Shown here: positions 52,101 to 59,937 of the stretch, in pieces | How positions within the stretch are numbered: position 1 is the stretch's first letter | How the letters are laid out: the number at the start of each line of letters is the position of its first letter | Origin: JACNKJ01 sp964344565 | GTDB lineage: Bacteria > Krumholzibacteriota > Krumholzibacteriia > JACNKJ01 | Direction of reading: 5' to 3' | Assembly: GCA_964344565.1 (NCBI GenBank) | Contig: CAYFNT010000018.1 | Span: 14,470-78,469, forward strand | Length of the DNA stretch: 64,000 bases | Translations under genes and position numbers: made by a program | The notes under the pieces: generated by a model | The model's database searches: none | Seen by the model: the letters and a program-made list of their open reading frames with translations, nothing else | Told to the model about the DNA's origin: nothing

Positions 52101-52297
52101 AGGTAGGTGGCGTCGGCCAGGCCGGGATCGGTCATGATGGTGGCCGGATTGCTGTTCACCAGAACGGTGCGCAGGCCCTCGCCGCGCAGGGCCTTCAGGG
52201 CCTGGGTGCCCGAGTAGTCGAACTCGCAGGCCTGTCCGATCACGATGGGACCCGATCCCAGAACCAGCACGGAGTTCAGATCGCGGCGGCGGGGCAT
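49037..52297 (-). CDS. carB: Carbamoyl-phosphate synthase large subunit
   Basis: A 1086-residue enzyme making carbamoyl phosphate from glutamine-derived ammonia, bicarbonate and two ATP for pyrimidine and arginine synthesis. Two ATP-grasp halves are clear: N-terminal [47 protein letters not shown] and [23 protein letters not shown]. The second half begins [19 protein letters not shown] with [12 protein letters not shown] and [19 protein letters not shown]. A C-terminal MGS-like domain ([13 protein letters not shown]) follows. The last ~23 residues are an unusual Arg/Ser-rich tail ([15 protein letters not shown]) created by the 124-bp repeat. The start overlaps the carA stop. Confidence 0.95.
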   Translation of the reverse strand: [1086 protein letters not shown]

Positions 52298-53412
52298 CAG
52301 GCACCCCTTCCCCGGACTCTGCCGTCGCGGCGGGCCCGCATTTCGCGGATGAATCGATCGAAGAGGTAGAGGCTGTCGCTGGGGCCCGGGGCCGCCTCGG
52401 GATGATACTGCACCGAATAGACCGGCCGGCCCGGCAGCTCCATTCCCTCGACGCTGCGGTCGTTCAGGCTGAGATGGGTCAGCTCGGCCCCGGTTCCGAC
52501 CAGGGACTCCCTGGGCACGCAGTAGTTGTGGTTCTGGCTGCTAATCTCGACCCGCCCGTCCGACAGGCGCTGCACGGGATGGTTGGCGCCGTGATGGCCG
52601 AAGGGCAGCCGCTCGGTCTCCGCGCCCAGGGCGCGGGCGAGGACCTGATGCCCGAGGCAGATGCCGAAGAGCGGCAGATCCGCCTCCACCAGCTTCTCGA
52701 CCGTGGCCACCACCCGGGGCAGCCCCGCCGGATCGCCGGGACCGTTGCTAAGAAAAATCCCCTCCGTGGGAGGGGACGACAATGTCTCGAAATCGGTATC
52801 GGCGGGATAAACCCGCAAGCGGCACCCTCTGGCCGCAAGGCTCTCGAGGATGCTCCTCTTCACGCCCAGGTCGAGCACCGCCACTTCCCAGGGTTCCAAT
52901 GCCGCCGATTCGGGCTCCAATGTCCAGGGCTCCGGGCAGGTCACCCGCGAGACCCAGTCCACCTCGCCCATGGGTGGAAGGGCGCGGGCCTTTTCCACCA
53001 GTTTCGCGGGATCGCCATGGCCGATCCAGGCCCGCAGGTTGCCCTCTTCGCGGATGACGTGCACCAGGGCGCGGGTGTCCACGTCGGACAGGGCGGGCAC
53101 GCCCGCCCGGCGCAGCACCTCGTCGAGTCCGCGCTCGGAGCGGCGGTGAAAACTTCGGCGGCAGAAGTCGCGCACGACCATGGCCGCGGGCTGGATGCGG
53201 CGGGATTCGTCGTCGCCGGCCTGGATGCCGTAGTTGCCGATGTGCGAGGCGGTGAAGAGGACGATCTGCCCGGCGTAGCTCGGATCGGTGAGGATCTCCT
53301 GGTAGCCGGTCATCCCGGTATGGAAAACGAGTTCCCCGCCCGCTTCGCGCGGCGCGCCCAGCAATCGACCGCGGAAGACGCGACCGGTTTCGAGAGCGAT
53401 GGTGGCCTGCAA
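52297..53412 (-). CDS. carA: Carbamoyl-phosphate synthase small (glutaminase) subunit
   Basis: A 371-residue glutamine amidotransferase subunit supplying ammonia to CarB. It has the N-terminal CPSase_sm domain (VFHTGMTGYQEILTDPSYAGQIV). The class I GATase domain has FLSNGPGDP, the nucleophile Cys in FGICLGHQ, and QYHPEAAPGPSD (His/Glu of the triad). The start appears to be TTG 53412; no ATG is available nearby. The stop overlaps the carB start (TGATG), giving translational coupling. A heptamer repeat array lies 80 bp upstream. Confidence 0.94.
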   Translation of the reverse strand: MQATIALETGRVFRGRLLGAPREAGGELVFHTGMTGYQEILTDPSYAGQIVLFTASHIGNYGIQAGDDESRRIQPAAMVVRDFCRRSFHRRSERGLDEVLRRAGVPALSDVDTRALVHVIREEGNLRAWIGHGDPAKLVEKARALPPMGEVDWVSRVTCPEPWTLEPESAALEPWEVAVLDLGVKRSILESLAARGCRLRVYPADTDFETLSSPPTEGIFLSNGPGDPAGLPRVVATVEKLVEADLPLFGICLGHQVLARALGAETERLPFGHHGANHPVQRLSDGRVEISSQNHNYCVPRESLVGTGAELTHLSLNDRSVEGMELPGRPVYSVQYHPEAAPGPSDSLYLFDRFIREMRARRDGRVRGRGA

Positions 53413-53491
53413 GGGTGTCCCGTCGGGGTGGGGTTCGTCTAAACTTCCGGCACCCTAGGGGAGGGCCCCATTTCCTGCAAGGGGTTTTTGG

Positions 53492-53554
53492 GTCGCCGGT
53501 CTATAGTCGCCGGTCTCCGGTCGCCGGTCTCCAGTCGCCGGTCTCCGGTCGCCA
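53492..53554. repeat. Heptanucleotide tandem repeat array (9 units)
   Basis: Nine 7-mers alternate GTCGCCG/A with GTCTCCG/A or GTCTATA. The array lies between the divergent carA and A24-like peptidase genes. Confidence 0.9.
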
Positions 53555-53641
53555 GCTTCCCTATTGCCGAATTCAGCGGACTGAGTATGATCTGGCTGGC
53601 GGCCGGCTGCTGGTGGCGGGTCGCCCACCTCGGAGCTCGTC

Positions 53642-54118
53642 ATGATTTTCGTCCGCGAAATCGTCTTCCTCGCCCTGCTGGGCGCGCTCCTCGCCAATGA
53701 CTGGAAGCGGGGACGCCTTCCCTACTGGATCAGCTACCTGGGCATGGTCCTGGCCGTGCTGTCGACCATCTACCTGATCCGCACGCCGGATTTCGCCTGG
53801 TCGCACTCGGGCCTGGGCATCGTGGCGGGCTATCTCGTCTCGGGAATACTGGCCCTGGTGCCGGGCCTCATGAAAGGGCTGTCGGGGGACCGGCCCGAGA
53901 AGGAGAAACTCCTGGGCGAAGACTACGCGCTCATCGCCATGGTCGGCGCATTCACAGGACCCCTGGCCATCATTCTGATCTTCGTGCTGGCCCTGGTGAT
54001 CGCGCGGCTCATGCCTCTGTTCCGCTTCACCGCGCCCTTCTCGTTCTCGCTGGCCCTGATCGCGCTGTTGGCGCGCTACCTGGGAACGCCGCTGCTGGGG
54101 CACTGGTTCGGCATCTAG
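53642..54118 (+). CDS. A24-like (prepilin peptidase) membrane protein, short form
   Basis: A 158-residue protein with about five hydrophobic segments. It aligns with the catalytic half of type IV prepilin peptidases. The first Asp is in ANDWKRGRLPYWISYLG and the second in LLGEDYALIAMVGAFTGP, in place of the canonical GxGDxKL...GA. It lacks the N-terminal methylase domain, as archaeal FlaK or TadV-type enzymes do. No pilin or pilus gene is nearby. The start ATG 53642 has a weak GGAGC upstream. Function as an active protease is uncertain because GxGD is degenerate (LGED). Confidence 0.6.
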   Translation: MIFVREIVFLALLGALLANDWKRGRLPYWISYLGMVLAVLSTIYLIRTPDFAWSHSGLGIVAGYLVSGILALVPGLMKGLSGDRPEKEKLLGEDYALIAMVGAFTGPLAIILIFVLALVIARLMPLFRFTAPFSFSLALIALLARYLGTPLLGHWFGI

Positions 54119-54119
54119 A

Positions 54120-54692
54120 CTAGTACATCGCCTTCAGGGCCGACCAGTCGGTGGGCTCTGCCGCGGTCCAGCAGAAGCCGCAGTCCTGCACGCAGTTCAG
54201 CAGGAACGAATCCCCGTAGACATCATGCTCCTGGTAGAGATGGTCCACCAGAACGAGGCATTCGCAATCATTGCCCGGAGCGATGCTCAGCCAGTAGTCC
54301 TGGCCCGGCCAGGTCTGGCCGAAGGCCAGGAACTGGAGCAGGGCGATGGTGACATAGCAGGATCCGGCCCCCTGAGGTTCGGACCAGGCGATCGCGAAGT
54401 CATGGTGAAGGTACCCGATGTAGAGGCTGGAGTAGGGAATCACCTCGATCAGTCCCAGATCCGGGTCATCCCCCGTCTCGGGCCAGTTGTCCACCTTGAA
54501 TTCCGCCGCGACGATGCCACCCTCGCAGAGACTCGTGAGATGGGCGACGATGTACAGGTCCGTGATGACGTAGGGCACCAGGTCGGCGCACCGGATGGTG
54601 CCGGTCTCGTCCGCGTAGATGCCGATGCTGTCGGCGGCATGGGACATTGAGGCCAGGATCAGCGCGAGGCACAGGCTCGTCAGGAACTTCAT
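54120..54692 (-). CDS. Small secreted protein with WSxLKxMY C-terminal signature
   Basis: A 190-residue protein from ATG 54692 (GGAGAAGGG upstream) with a signal peptide (MKFLTSLCLALILASMSHA). The mature part has several Cys pairs (GNDCECLVLVD, CVQDCGFCW) and a pattern shared with the next gene: SIGIYADETG, VPYV, GGIVAAEFKVDNWPE, FAIAWSEP, IAPG. It ends in EPTDWSALKAMY. It is a paralogue of the neighbouring gene at 54715 and probably arose by tandem duplication. Function unknown. Confidence 0.7.
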   Translation of the reverse strand: MKFLTSLCLALILASMSHAADSIGIYADETGTIRCADLVPYVITDLYIVAHLTSLCEGGIVAAEFKVDNWPETGDDPDLGLIEVIPYSSLYIGYLHHDFAIAWSEPQGAGSCYVTIALLQFLAFGQTWPGQDYWLSIAPGNDCECLVLVDHLYQEHDVYGDSFLLNCVQDCGFCWTAAEPTDWSALKAMY

Positions 54693-54714
54693 CCCTTCTC
54701 CCTTCATTGCAGTA

Positions 54715-55302
54715 TTAGAAGAGCAGCTTGATTTCCGACCAGCTGCTCACGGCCGTTGCGGTCATGCAATCGGCGCAGTTGACTTCGCAGTTCAGAATCA
54801 TCACGTCACCCCAGTCGATATCCACGATCTCGAAATTTGAATCGACCAGGACCATGCAGCCGCAATCGTCACCGGGCGCGATCTGTATCCATCGGTCCGA
54901 GCCGATCCAGGTCGGATCGAACATGAGCAGCTCGATCTCGGCGATGATCGCGAAGTGATCATCCACCCCGACGGGCTCGGCCCAGGCGATGGAGAAATCC
55001 CACCAGAGATCGCCGATGACCAGATCCGAGGTCGGGGTCACCGTGACTGTGCCGCTTGGGTATCCGTCGTTCGTGGGTAGGTTGTCGATCTTGAATTCGG
55101 CCGCCGTGATGCCGCCCTCGATGGCGGGGAAGTTCGCGACCACGACCAGGTCCAGGGGAACGTAGGGGACGACCGTCCCGCAGTGCCACCCGCTGCCTCA
55201 GCCGCCGCCCGGATCGTAAGGGCCGCCGGCATGGTAAACGCCGATGCTGTTGGAACTTGCGACGGTGGGGATGACCAGAAGCAGAATTGCCAGATTACGC
55301 AT
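54715..55302 (-). CDS. Secreted paralogue with WSxIKxLF tail, interrupted by an in-frame TGA
   Basis: ATG 55302 (GGAGG upstream) opens a signal peptide (MRNLAILLLVIPTVASSNS) and SIGVYHAGGPYDPGGG. Codon 35 is TGA (55198-55200), after which the same frame continues for 160 codons with clear similarity to the gene at 54120 (VPYV, GGITAAEFKIDNLP, FSIAWAEP, IAPGDDCGCMVLVD), ending in VSSWSEIKLLF. A hairpin GGGAC-GGTC-GTCCC (55166-55179) starts 18 nt after the TGA and would suit a SECIS element. The paralogue has no Cys at this place, so a TGG-to-TGA nonsense mutation is at least as likely as selenocysteine. A caller ignoring this would start at GTG 55143. Confidence 0.6.
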
Positions 55303-55359
55303 CACATCCTCCTCGCCTGGGGCGGGAGAATTATAACACTTTTCTCGATCCCAGGTAAA

Positions 55360-56124
55360 TCACAGGGGCGGGCTCGCCGCCTCCTCCTGGAAGAGCGCGT
55401 CCCGGCGCCATTTCCACCGGTGCAGGGTCCAGCGTACGAAGACTTCGAGGGTGAGCATCCCGTACTCCATGCTGCGCGTGAAGTTGATGCTGCTGGCCTC
55501 GCGCATGTAGCGCACCGGCACCGGCAGATCGCCGATGCGGAATCCGAAATGGACGCACTGCACGAGGAACTGACTGTCGAAGACGAAGTCGTCGCTGTTG
55601 AGCTCCCAGGGCAGCATTTCCAGAACCTCGCGCTTGTAGGCGCGAAGGCCCGAATGCCACTCGCCCAGGTTCTCGCCGGTCCAGAGGTTCTCGACGATGG
55701 TGAGCAGGCGGTTGGCGAGGTACTTGTACACGGGCATGCCGCCGTCGAGGGCCTCCCGGCGGGAGCGGATGCGGTTGCCCAGGATCACGTCGCAGTGGTC
55801 GCCCTGCAGCAGTTCGACGATGGCCGGCACGAGACTCGCGTCGTACTGATAATCCGGATGGATCATCACCACGATATCCGCGCCGCGCTCCAGGGCCTCC
55901 CGGTAGCAGGTCTTCTGATTGGCGCCGTAGCCGCGGTTCTTGTCGTGCTCGATCACCGTGATGCCGAGGCGCCGGGCCAGTTCCACCGTGTTGTCGGCGC
56001 TGCAGTCGTCCACCAGGATGACCTCGTCCACGCTGCCCGCGGGAATGTCGCTCAGGGTGCGTTCGAGGGTGCTCTCGGCGTTGTAGGCCGGCATGACCAC
56101 GATGACTTTTTGCGAGTCGGACAC
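55360..56124 (-). CDS. Family 2 glycosyltransferase (dolichol-phosphate-mannose-synthase-like)
   Basis: A 254-residue GT2 enzyme: VIVVMPAYNAESTLERTL, EVILVDDCSADNTVELAR, HDKNRGYGANQKTCYREAL and the DxD-like HPDYQYDASLV. No membrane anchor is evident, as in the soluble DPM1-like group that transfers a sugar to a polyprenyl phosphate. The beta-propeller gene ends 1 bp upstream, so both share a transcript. Acceptor and sugar are unknown. Confidence 0.87.
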   Translation of the reverse strand: MSDSQKVIVVMPAYNAESTLERTLSDIPAGSVDEVILVDDCSADNTVELARRLGITVIEHDKNRGYGANQKTCYREALERGADIVVMIHPDYQYDASLVPAIVELLQGDHCDVILGNRIRSRREALDGGMPVYKYLANRLLTIVENLWTGENLGEWHSGLRAYKREVLEMLPWELNSDDFVFDSQFLVQCVHFGFRIGDLPVPVRYMREASSINFTRSMEYGMLTLEVFVRWTLHRWKWRRDALFQEEAASPPL

Positions 56125-56125
56125 C

Positions 56126-57142
56126 CTATTCCTCCGAGATGAACTGCGCGGGTAGGCTCAGAATGTAGAGATCCTGCTGCTTCTTCGGGTTCGCCACGAA
56201 GACCACGCGATTGCCGTCCGGGGAAACGCAGGGATCCGAATCGTAGTGGCCCAGATCGAGAAGGGCCTCGATGCTGCCGTCGCCCAGGTCCAGAACGCCC
56301 AGGTCGAAACCGTGATCGGGATTGCTGTTGTCCATATAGGATACGACCATGCGGCGTCCGTCGGGCAGCCAGTCCATGGAGGCGACCGTGTATCCAGGAG
56401 TGAGCACGTCGCGGGTCAGGGCCGTCAATTCCGTGTTCATGATCACGATCTTCGATTCGCGGCCCAGGCGGTGGAGCCAGGCCACCTCGCTGCCGTCCGC
56501 GTTCACGCTGGGGCTGAAGTAGCTGCCCTGCTCGCGGCCGACGACCTTGAGGGCATCCCCGTTCTTGAGACTGCTCACGGCACGGTGGTTCTCGGAATTC
56601 GTGGTCCTGCGGTTGAAGAAGAGCTTCCCGCCCAGGCGGTTCCAGGCCGGCCCGCTTTCGAGGGTCTCCTGATCGTCGATGAGCTTGCCCTCCACCCCGT
56701 CTTCCAGGCGACGGATCCAGATGGAATTGGCCGTGTCGATCTTGCGGGTCTGATAGGCGAGGAACTCGCCGTCGGGGGAGACCGCCGGCTGGGAGGCGCC
56801 GAAATAGGAGGTGGCGACCACGGTGTCGGGCTCGCCGCCGCCTGGGGACCGGCGCATGATCCGGTTGGGTCCGCCGGCCTTCTCGGCGTAGTAGATCCAC
56901 TCTCCCGCGGGGTCCCAGTCGGGCATGGATTCCCGGGCCATGTCGGAGCTGAGCCGTGTCACGCCCTCGGGCAGATCCACGGCTTCGGCGGCCTTGGCCG
57001 CCTCCTCCCCGCCTCGCTTGGCCTTCTTGGCCAGCTCCTGCAGACGGCTGTGGGCGTCCACCTCGTTCTGGGCCGCCAGGGGGCCGGCGGCGAGGATCGA
57101 GGCCAGGGAAATCAGCAGGGCCAGGGTCGATTTTCGGCTCAT
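56126..57142 (-). CDS. Exported TolB-like beta-propeller (PD40) protein
   Basis: A 338-residue protein starting at ATG 57142 (AGAGGTGG upstream) with a signal peptide (STLALLISLASILAAGPLAA). PD40-type propeller blades repeat: MPDWDPAGEWIYYAEKAGG, QPAVSPDGEFLAYQTRK, GPAWNRLGGKLFFNRR, SPSVNADGSEVAWL, MDWLPDGRRMVVSYM and PCVSPDGNRVVFVANPK. Such TolB-like propellers mediate periplasmic protein contacts; no tol-pal genes are present here. It is co-transcribed with the glycosyltransferase. Confidence 0.8.
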   Translation of the reverse strand: MSRKSTLALLISLASILAAGPLAAQNEVDAHSRLQELAKKAKRGGEEAAKAAEAVDLPEGVTRLSSDMARESMPDWDPAGEWIYYAEKAGGPNRIMRRSPGGGEPDTVVATSYFGASQPAVSPDGEFLAYQTRKIDTANSIWIRRLEDGVEGKLIDDQETLESGPAWNRLGGKLFFNRRTTNSENHRAVSSLKNGDALKVVGREQGSYFSPSVNADGSEVAWLHRLGRESKIVIMNTELTALTRDVLTPGYTVASMDWLPDGRRMVVSYMDNSNPDHGFDLGVLDLGDGSIEALLDLGHYDSDPCVSPDGNRVVFVANPKKQQDLYILSLPAQFISEE

Positions 57143-57316
57143 TTTTCCACCTCTGGGACAAGGTCGCGCGGAATCTAGCATGGGGCAGGGGGCCTGGCAA
57201 GGCCGTGGCTTTCCTCTGGCATCCGCCGGGGGAATTGCCTATAGTATGCGCACCTTCCGTTCATCAATTTCCCAATGCATTTTGCTTTCACCCAAGACGC
57301 TATGTCGGAGTGTGTC

Positions 57317-58126
57317 ATGGATGCTCGCTTGAAGAAGCTCTATGAGGAAATCGTCGAAACCCTACGCGAAGACAGCATGGGCGACGAGACCCCCGATCCG
57401 CAGGCCTTCGTGCAGGAAGAAGTGGCCCGCTGGGAGCTGGCCAAGACCAGCGACGACGAGATCTGGGTGTCCATCGTACTTCAGATGCTGCGCTTCGGTT
57501 TCAATCGCTTCAAGTATTCCCACGCCATGCAGCCCTTGATCCGGGAGAAGCTCGGAAACCTGCAGGTGCTCGCGGAAATGGAGGAGAAGGACAAGAAGGT
57601 CATGGCCGCCGACGAGGACCTCGGTCTCAACCTTCAGCAGATCCGTTCGGTGGCCAAGAACGCCCGCACGGCCGTGATGCTGCAGGGCGACTTCGGCTCC
57701 CTGACCGACCTCGTCGAATCCTTCGAAAGCGAAGAAGACCTCGCCGCGGGCATGGAGGAGATGTTCAGCTATCTCTCCGAAGACGCCACCCGCGAGTTCG
57801 CCCGCGAGATGGGGCGGCGCAAACCCGGCTCCCAGCCCGCCGTGCGAAGGGTTGTATCGAGGATGGACGACCTCGTCGACGGATCCCTCGACCTCGAAGG
57901 AATCGAGAAGGCCATCGTTGACATGGCCGCGGCGTCCGGACGCAGCGTGGAGGAAGTGGACTTCCTGCTCGAGATCTTCGCCACCGGCGACGAGCGCATA
58001 GGACTTTCTTCCATTTGCGATGTAAAATCTGCCTGCTTCCGTTGCCGTGTGAGCCGGGAAATCTGCGGAGAACGCCGATTCGAGTTCGGTTCGGCCAAAG
58101 AAATTTCGCGTGCGGAGGAATTCTAG
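57317..58126 (+). CDS. Unknown alpha-helical protein
   Basis: A 269-residue protein starting at ATG 57317 (GGAG 6 bases upstream); an earlier in-frame ATG lacks a ribosome-binding site. It is acidic and mostly helical, without signal peptide or membrane span (LKKLYEEIVETLREDSMGDE, LVESFESEEDLAAGMEEMF). I do not recognise the family. The last ~40 residues (CDVKSACFRCRVSREICG onward) differ in character, being Cys/Arg-rich, which could mark a frameshift near codon 230 or an unusual tail. The next gene, 225 bp downstream on the same strand, is a degenerate CHAT-like protein; a shared role is possible. Confidence 0.65.
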   Translation: MDARLKKLYEEIVETLREDSMGDETPDPQAFVQEEVARWELAKTSDDEIWVSIVLQMLRFGFNRFKYSHAMQPLIREKLGNLQVLAEMEEKDKKVMAADEDLGLNLQQIRSVAKNARTAVMLQGDFGSLTDLVESFESEEDLAAGMEEMFSYLSEDATREFAREMGRRKPGSQPAVRRVVSRMDDLVDGSLDLEGIEKAIVDMAAASGRSVEEVDFLLEIFATGDERIGLSSICDVKSACFRCRVSREICGERRFEFGSAKEISRAEEF

Positions 58127-58350
58127 CGCGGAGCCAGACGACGCTCCCTCTCCCTAGAATCCATCCTCTGGCTGCGGCGGGATTCCACAGGTCGTCACTG
58201 GTCGAAATCCGCCCGTCGAGGAAGCGGCGGCAATCCTGATGAAGCCGTCTCCGCTTCGGACAATCGTCCTCGCAAGGCCGACCGGCGCGCCCTGAATCCT
58301 TGCCCTAAACCGAACGCGGCCTGTCACTTTCCTTGCTCTCCGTCGGGCGT

Positions 58351-59775
58351 ATGTGCCCGAAACTCCTCGATAGAATCAGACCCGGTGTCGAAGTCGCGCT
58401 TCGCGATCCTCGCGAAGTGTCCGCAGAGGCTCTCGTCCTTCCCTGGCGCGGAGACGAGGGGATTCTGCCGTCCCTGCTGGAGGAGGGCGCCGCCGGCGTG
58501 CTCGCGCAGTTGAGGGAGTATCCCGAAGATCGCGACATCCGACTGACCTCGGCCGGCATGCTGCCACTGCGTTTCCTGCTGCACCTCACCCTTCCCGCCC
58601 GTGGCGGAGCGAGCAAGGATCTGCTCCGCAAGCGACTGGGCGACACCTTCCGACATGCGCGCGTTCTCGCCCTGCGCGACCTGGCGTTCCCCATAGGCCA
58701 GTTCGCCGACGCGGGAGAGGATTTCGCGGAGCTGGTGGAAGCGCTCTGGGAGAGCTGGAGCGAGGAAGGCGAGGGCGGCATCCGACTGCGCATTCTGGTG
58801 GAGGAAGACGATCTCCGCGCCGAGTACCTCCGGCGATTCCTGCAGCGGCGCCGGGGAGCCGCTGCCGCCCCTCGCCAGGATTCCGGTCGCGAAATCGCGG
58901 CGGGAAATCTGGAGGGGGCCCTGAGGCCGGTGCTGCCCGCGGGGCTGGATCTGGAGCAGGCTCTGGAGAGGCTGCTCGAGGACTATCGCGACGGGCGACC
59001 TCTGGACGACGCTCTTGCACTGTTGAGCGCTCCCATGTCCAAGGCCTTCACCGGCGCCCTGGACCCGGGCGAGGAGCTCGAGGACCTGCCCGGGATTCTT
59101 CGCATCCTCGGTTCTGGCCTTCTACAGCGTCTTCCCTGGGAGCTGCTCCGGGACGGCTCCACCTTCCTGGGCGAGCGATTCATCTTCCCCCGGGGCTCCA
59201 GCTTCTTCGTACTCGGTGGACGCGCACAGTCCGGCGACGGGGCCTACTGCATCGAGGTGCGCGCGGAGGAGGAGCGCCGCAGCGGGTTGCATCAGGAGCT
59301 GCGCAATCTCCTTCATCGCGGTGGCGCGGAATTGAAGGAGGACGACCAGGGGGACTCGGTGCACAAGGTGTTCTACGCGGAAGGTCTGGACGCCTGGGAG
59401 AGACTCCTCGCCGAAGACGGCGGCGAGGGCGGCGACCTGATCTTCCTGGAGAAGCCCAACGAATGGGAAGAACCGGTTGACGCGGAAGACTTCGCGGGAC
59501 GGCTGCTCGCCCGCGGTTACCGCCGGGTGCTTTCGCCCCTGGCCGCATTCCGCGACGCGCGCGAGGCGCGCATCTTCCGCATGGCCTTCTTCGAGCAGTA
59601 CTTCCGCGGTCACGGCGCGGGCGGCGCCCTTCGCTACGCCCAGCGCGCGCTGCTGGAAGCTTTCGGAATCCACTCGGGCTGGTTCCTCTACCGGATATTC
59701 GGGCAGGCGGAGGACCGCACCTATGCCACTCGATCCTCGATCAGGAAGGGGATGGATCTGACCAAGATCTTCTAG
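58351..59775 (+). CDS. CHAT-like protein with macro-domain-like N-terminus
   Basis: A 474-residue protein. Residues ~1-165 (VSAEALVLPWRGDEGILPSL) resemble a macro/M17-aminopeptidase N-terminal fold. The C-terminal half looks like a CHAT (caspase-HetF-associated) domain: LLQRLPWELLRDGSTFLGE, then RMAFFEQYFRGHGAGGALRYAQ and the GIHSGWFLYRIFGQ ending. The expected catalytic His-Gly and Cys are not visible (the His position region reads VFYAEGLDAWERLLAED), so it may be inactive. Assignment rests on pattern only. ATG 58351 has a weak ribosome-binding site; TTG 58333 is an alternative. Confidence 0.5.
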   Translation: MCPKLLDRIRPGVEVALRDPREVSAEALVLPWRGDEGILPSLLEEGAAGVLAQLREYPEDRDIRLTSAGMLPLRFLLHLTLPARGGASKDLLRKRLGDTFRHARVLALRDLAFPIGQFADAGEDFAELVEALWESWSEEGEGGIRLRILVEEDDLRAEYLRRFLQRRRGAAAAPRQDSGREIAAGNLEGALRPVLPAGLDLEQALERLLEDYRDGRPLDDALALLSAPMSKAFTGALDPGEELEDLPGILRILGSGLLQRLPWELLRDGSTFLGERFIFPRGSSFFVLGGRAQSGDGAYCIEVRAEEERRSGLHQELRNLLHRGGAELKEDDQGDSVHKVFYAEGLDAWERLLAEDGGEGGDLIFLEKPNEWEEPVDAEDFAGRLLARGYRRVLSPLAAFRDAREARIFRMAFFEQYFRGHGAGGALRYAQRALLEAFGIHSGWFLYRIFGQAEDRTYATRSSIRKGMDLTKIF

Positions 59776-59832
59776 GTTTCACACTCGGGGGTCCCGCTCG
59801 AATAGCTGTGGATTCGATGGCGGGAAAGGGTG

Positions 59833-59863
59833 GCCGGGACGACGCGTGGCGTCCCGGCTTTTT
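59833..59863 (+). terminator. Rho-independent terminator
   Basis: GCCGGGAC/GTCCCGGC with a 10-nt loop followed by TTTTT, 58 bp after the CHAT-like gene. Confidence 0.85.
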
Positions 59864-59891
59864 CTGTGGCCGCCCGATACCCGCTGCCCGA

Positions 59892-59922
59892 AAGAAAACC
59901 CCCTCGCCGAAGCGAGGGGGTT
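59892..59922 (-). terminator. Rho-independent terminator of the GTPase gene
   Basis: On the minus strand, ACCCCCTCGC/GCGAGGGGGT with a 4-nt loop is followed by TTTTCTTT, 15 bp after the stop at 59938. Confidence 0.85.
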
Positions 59923-59937
59923 CTGGCCAATAGCCAA

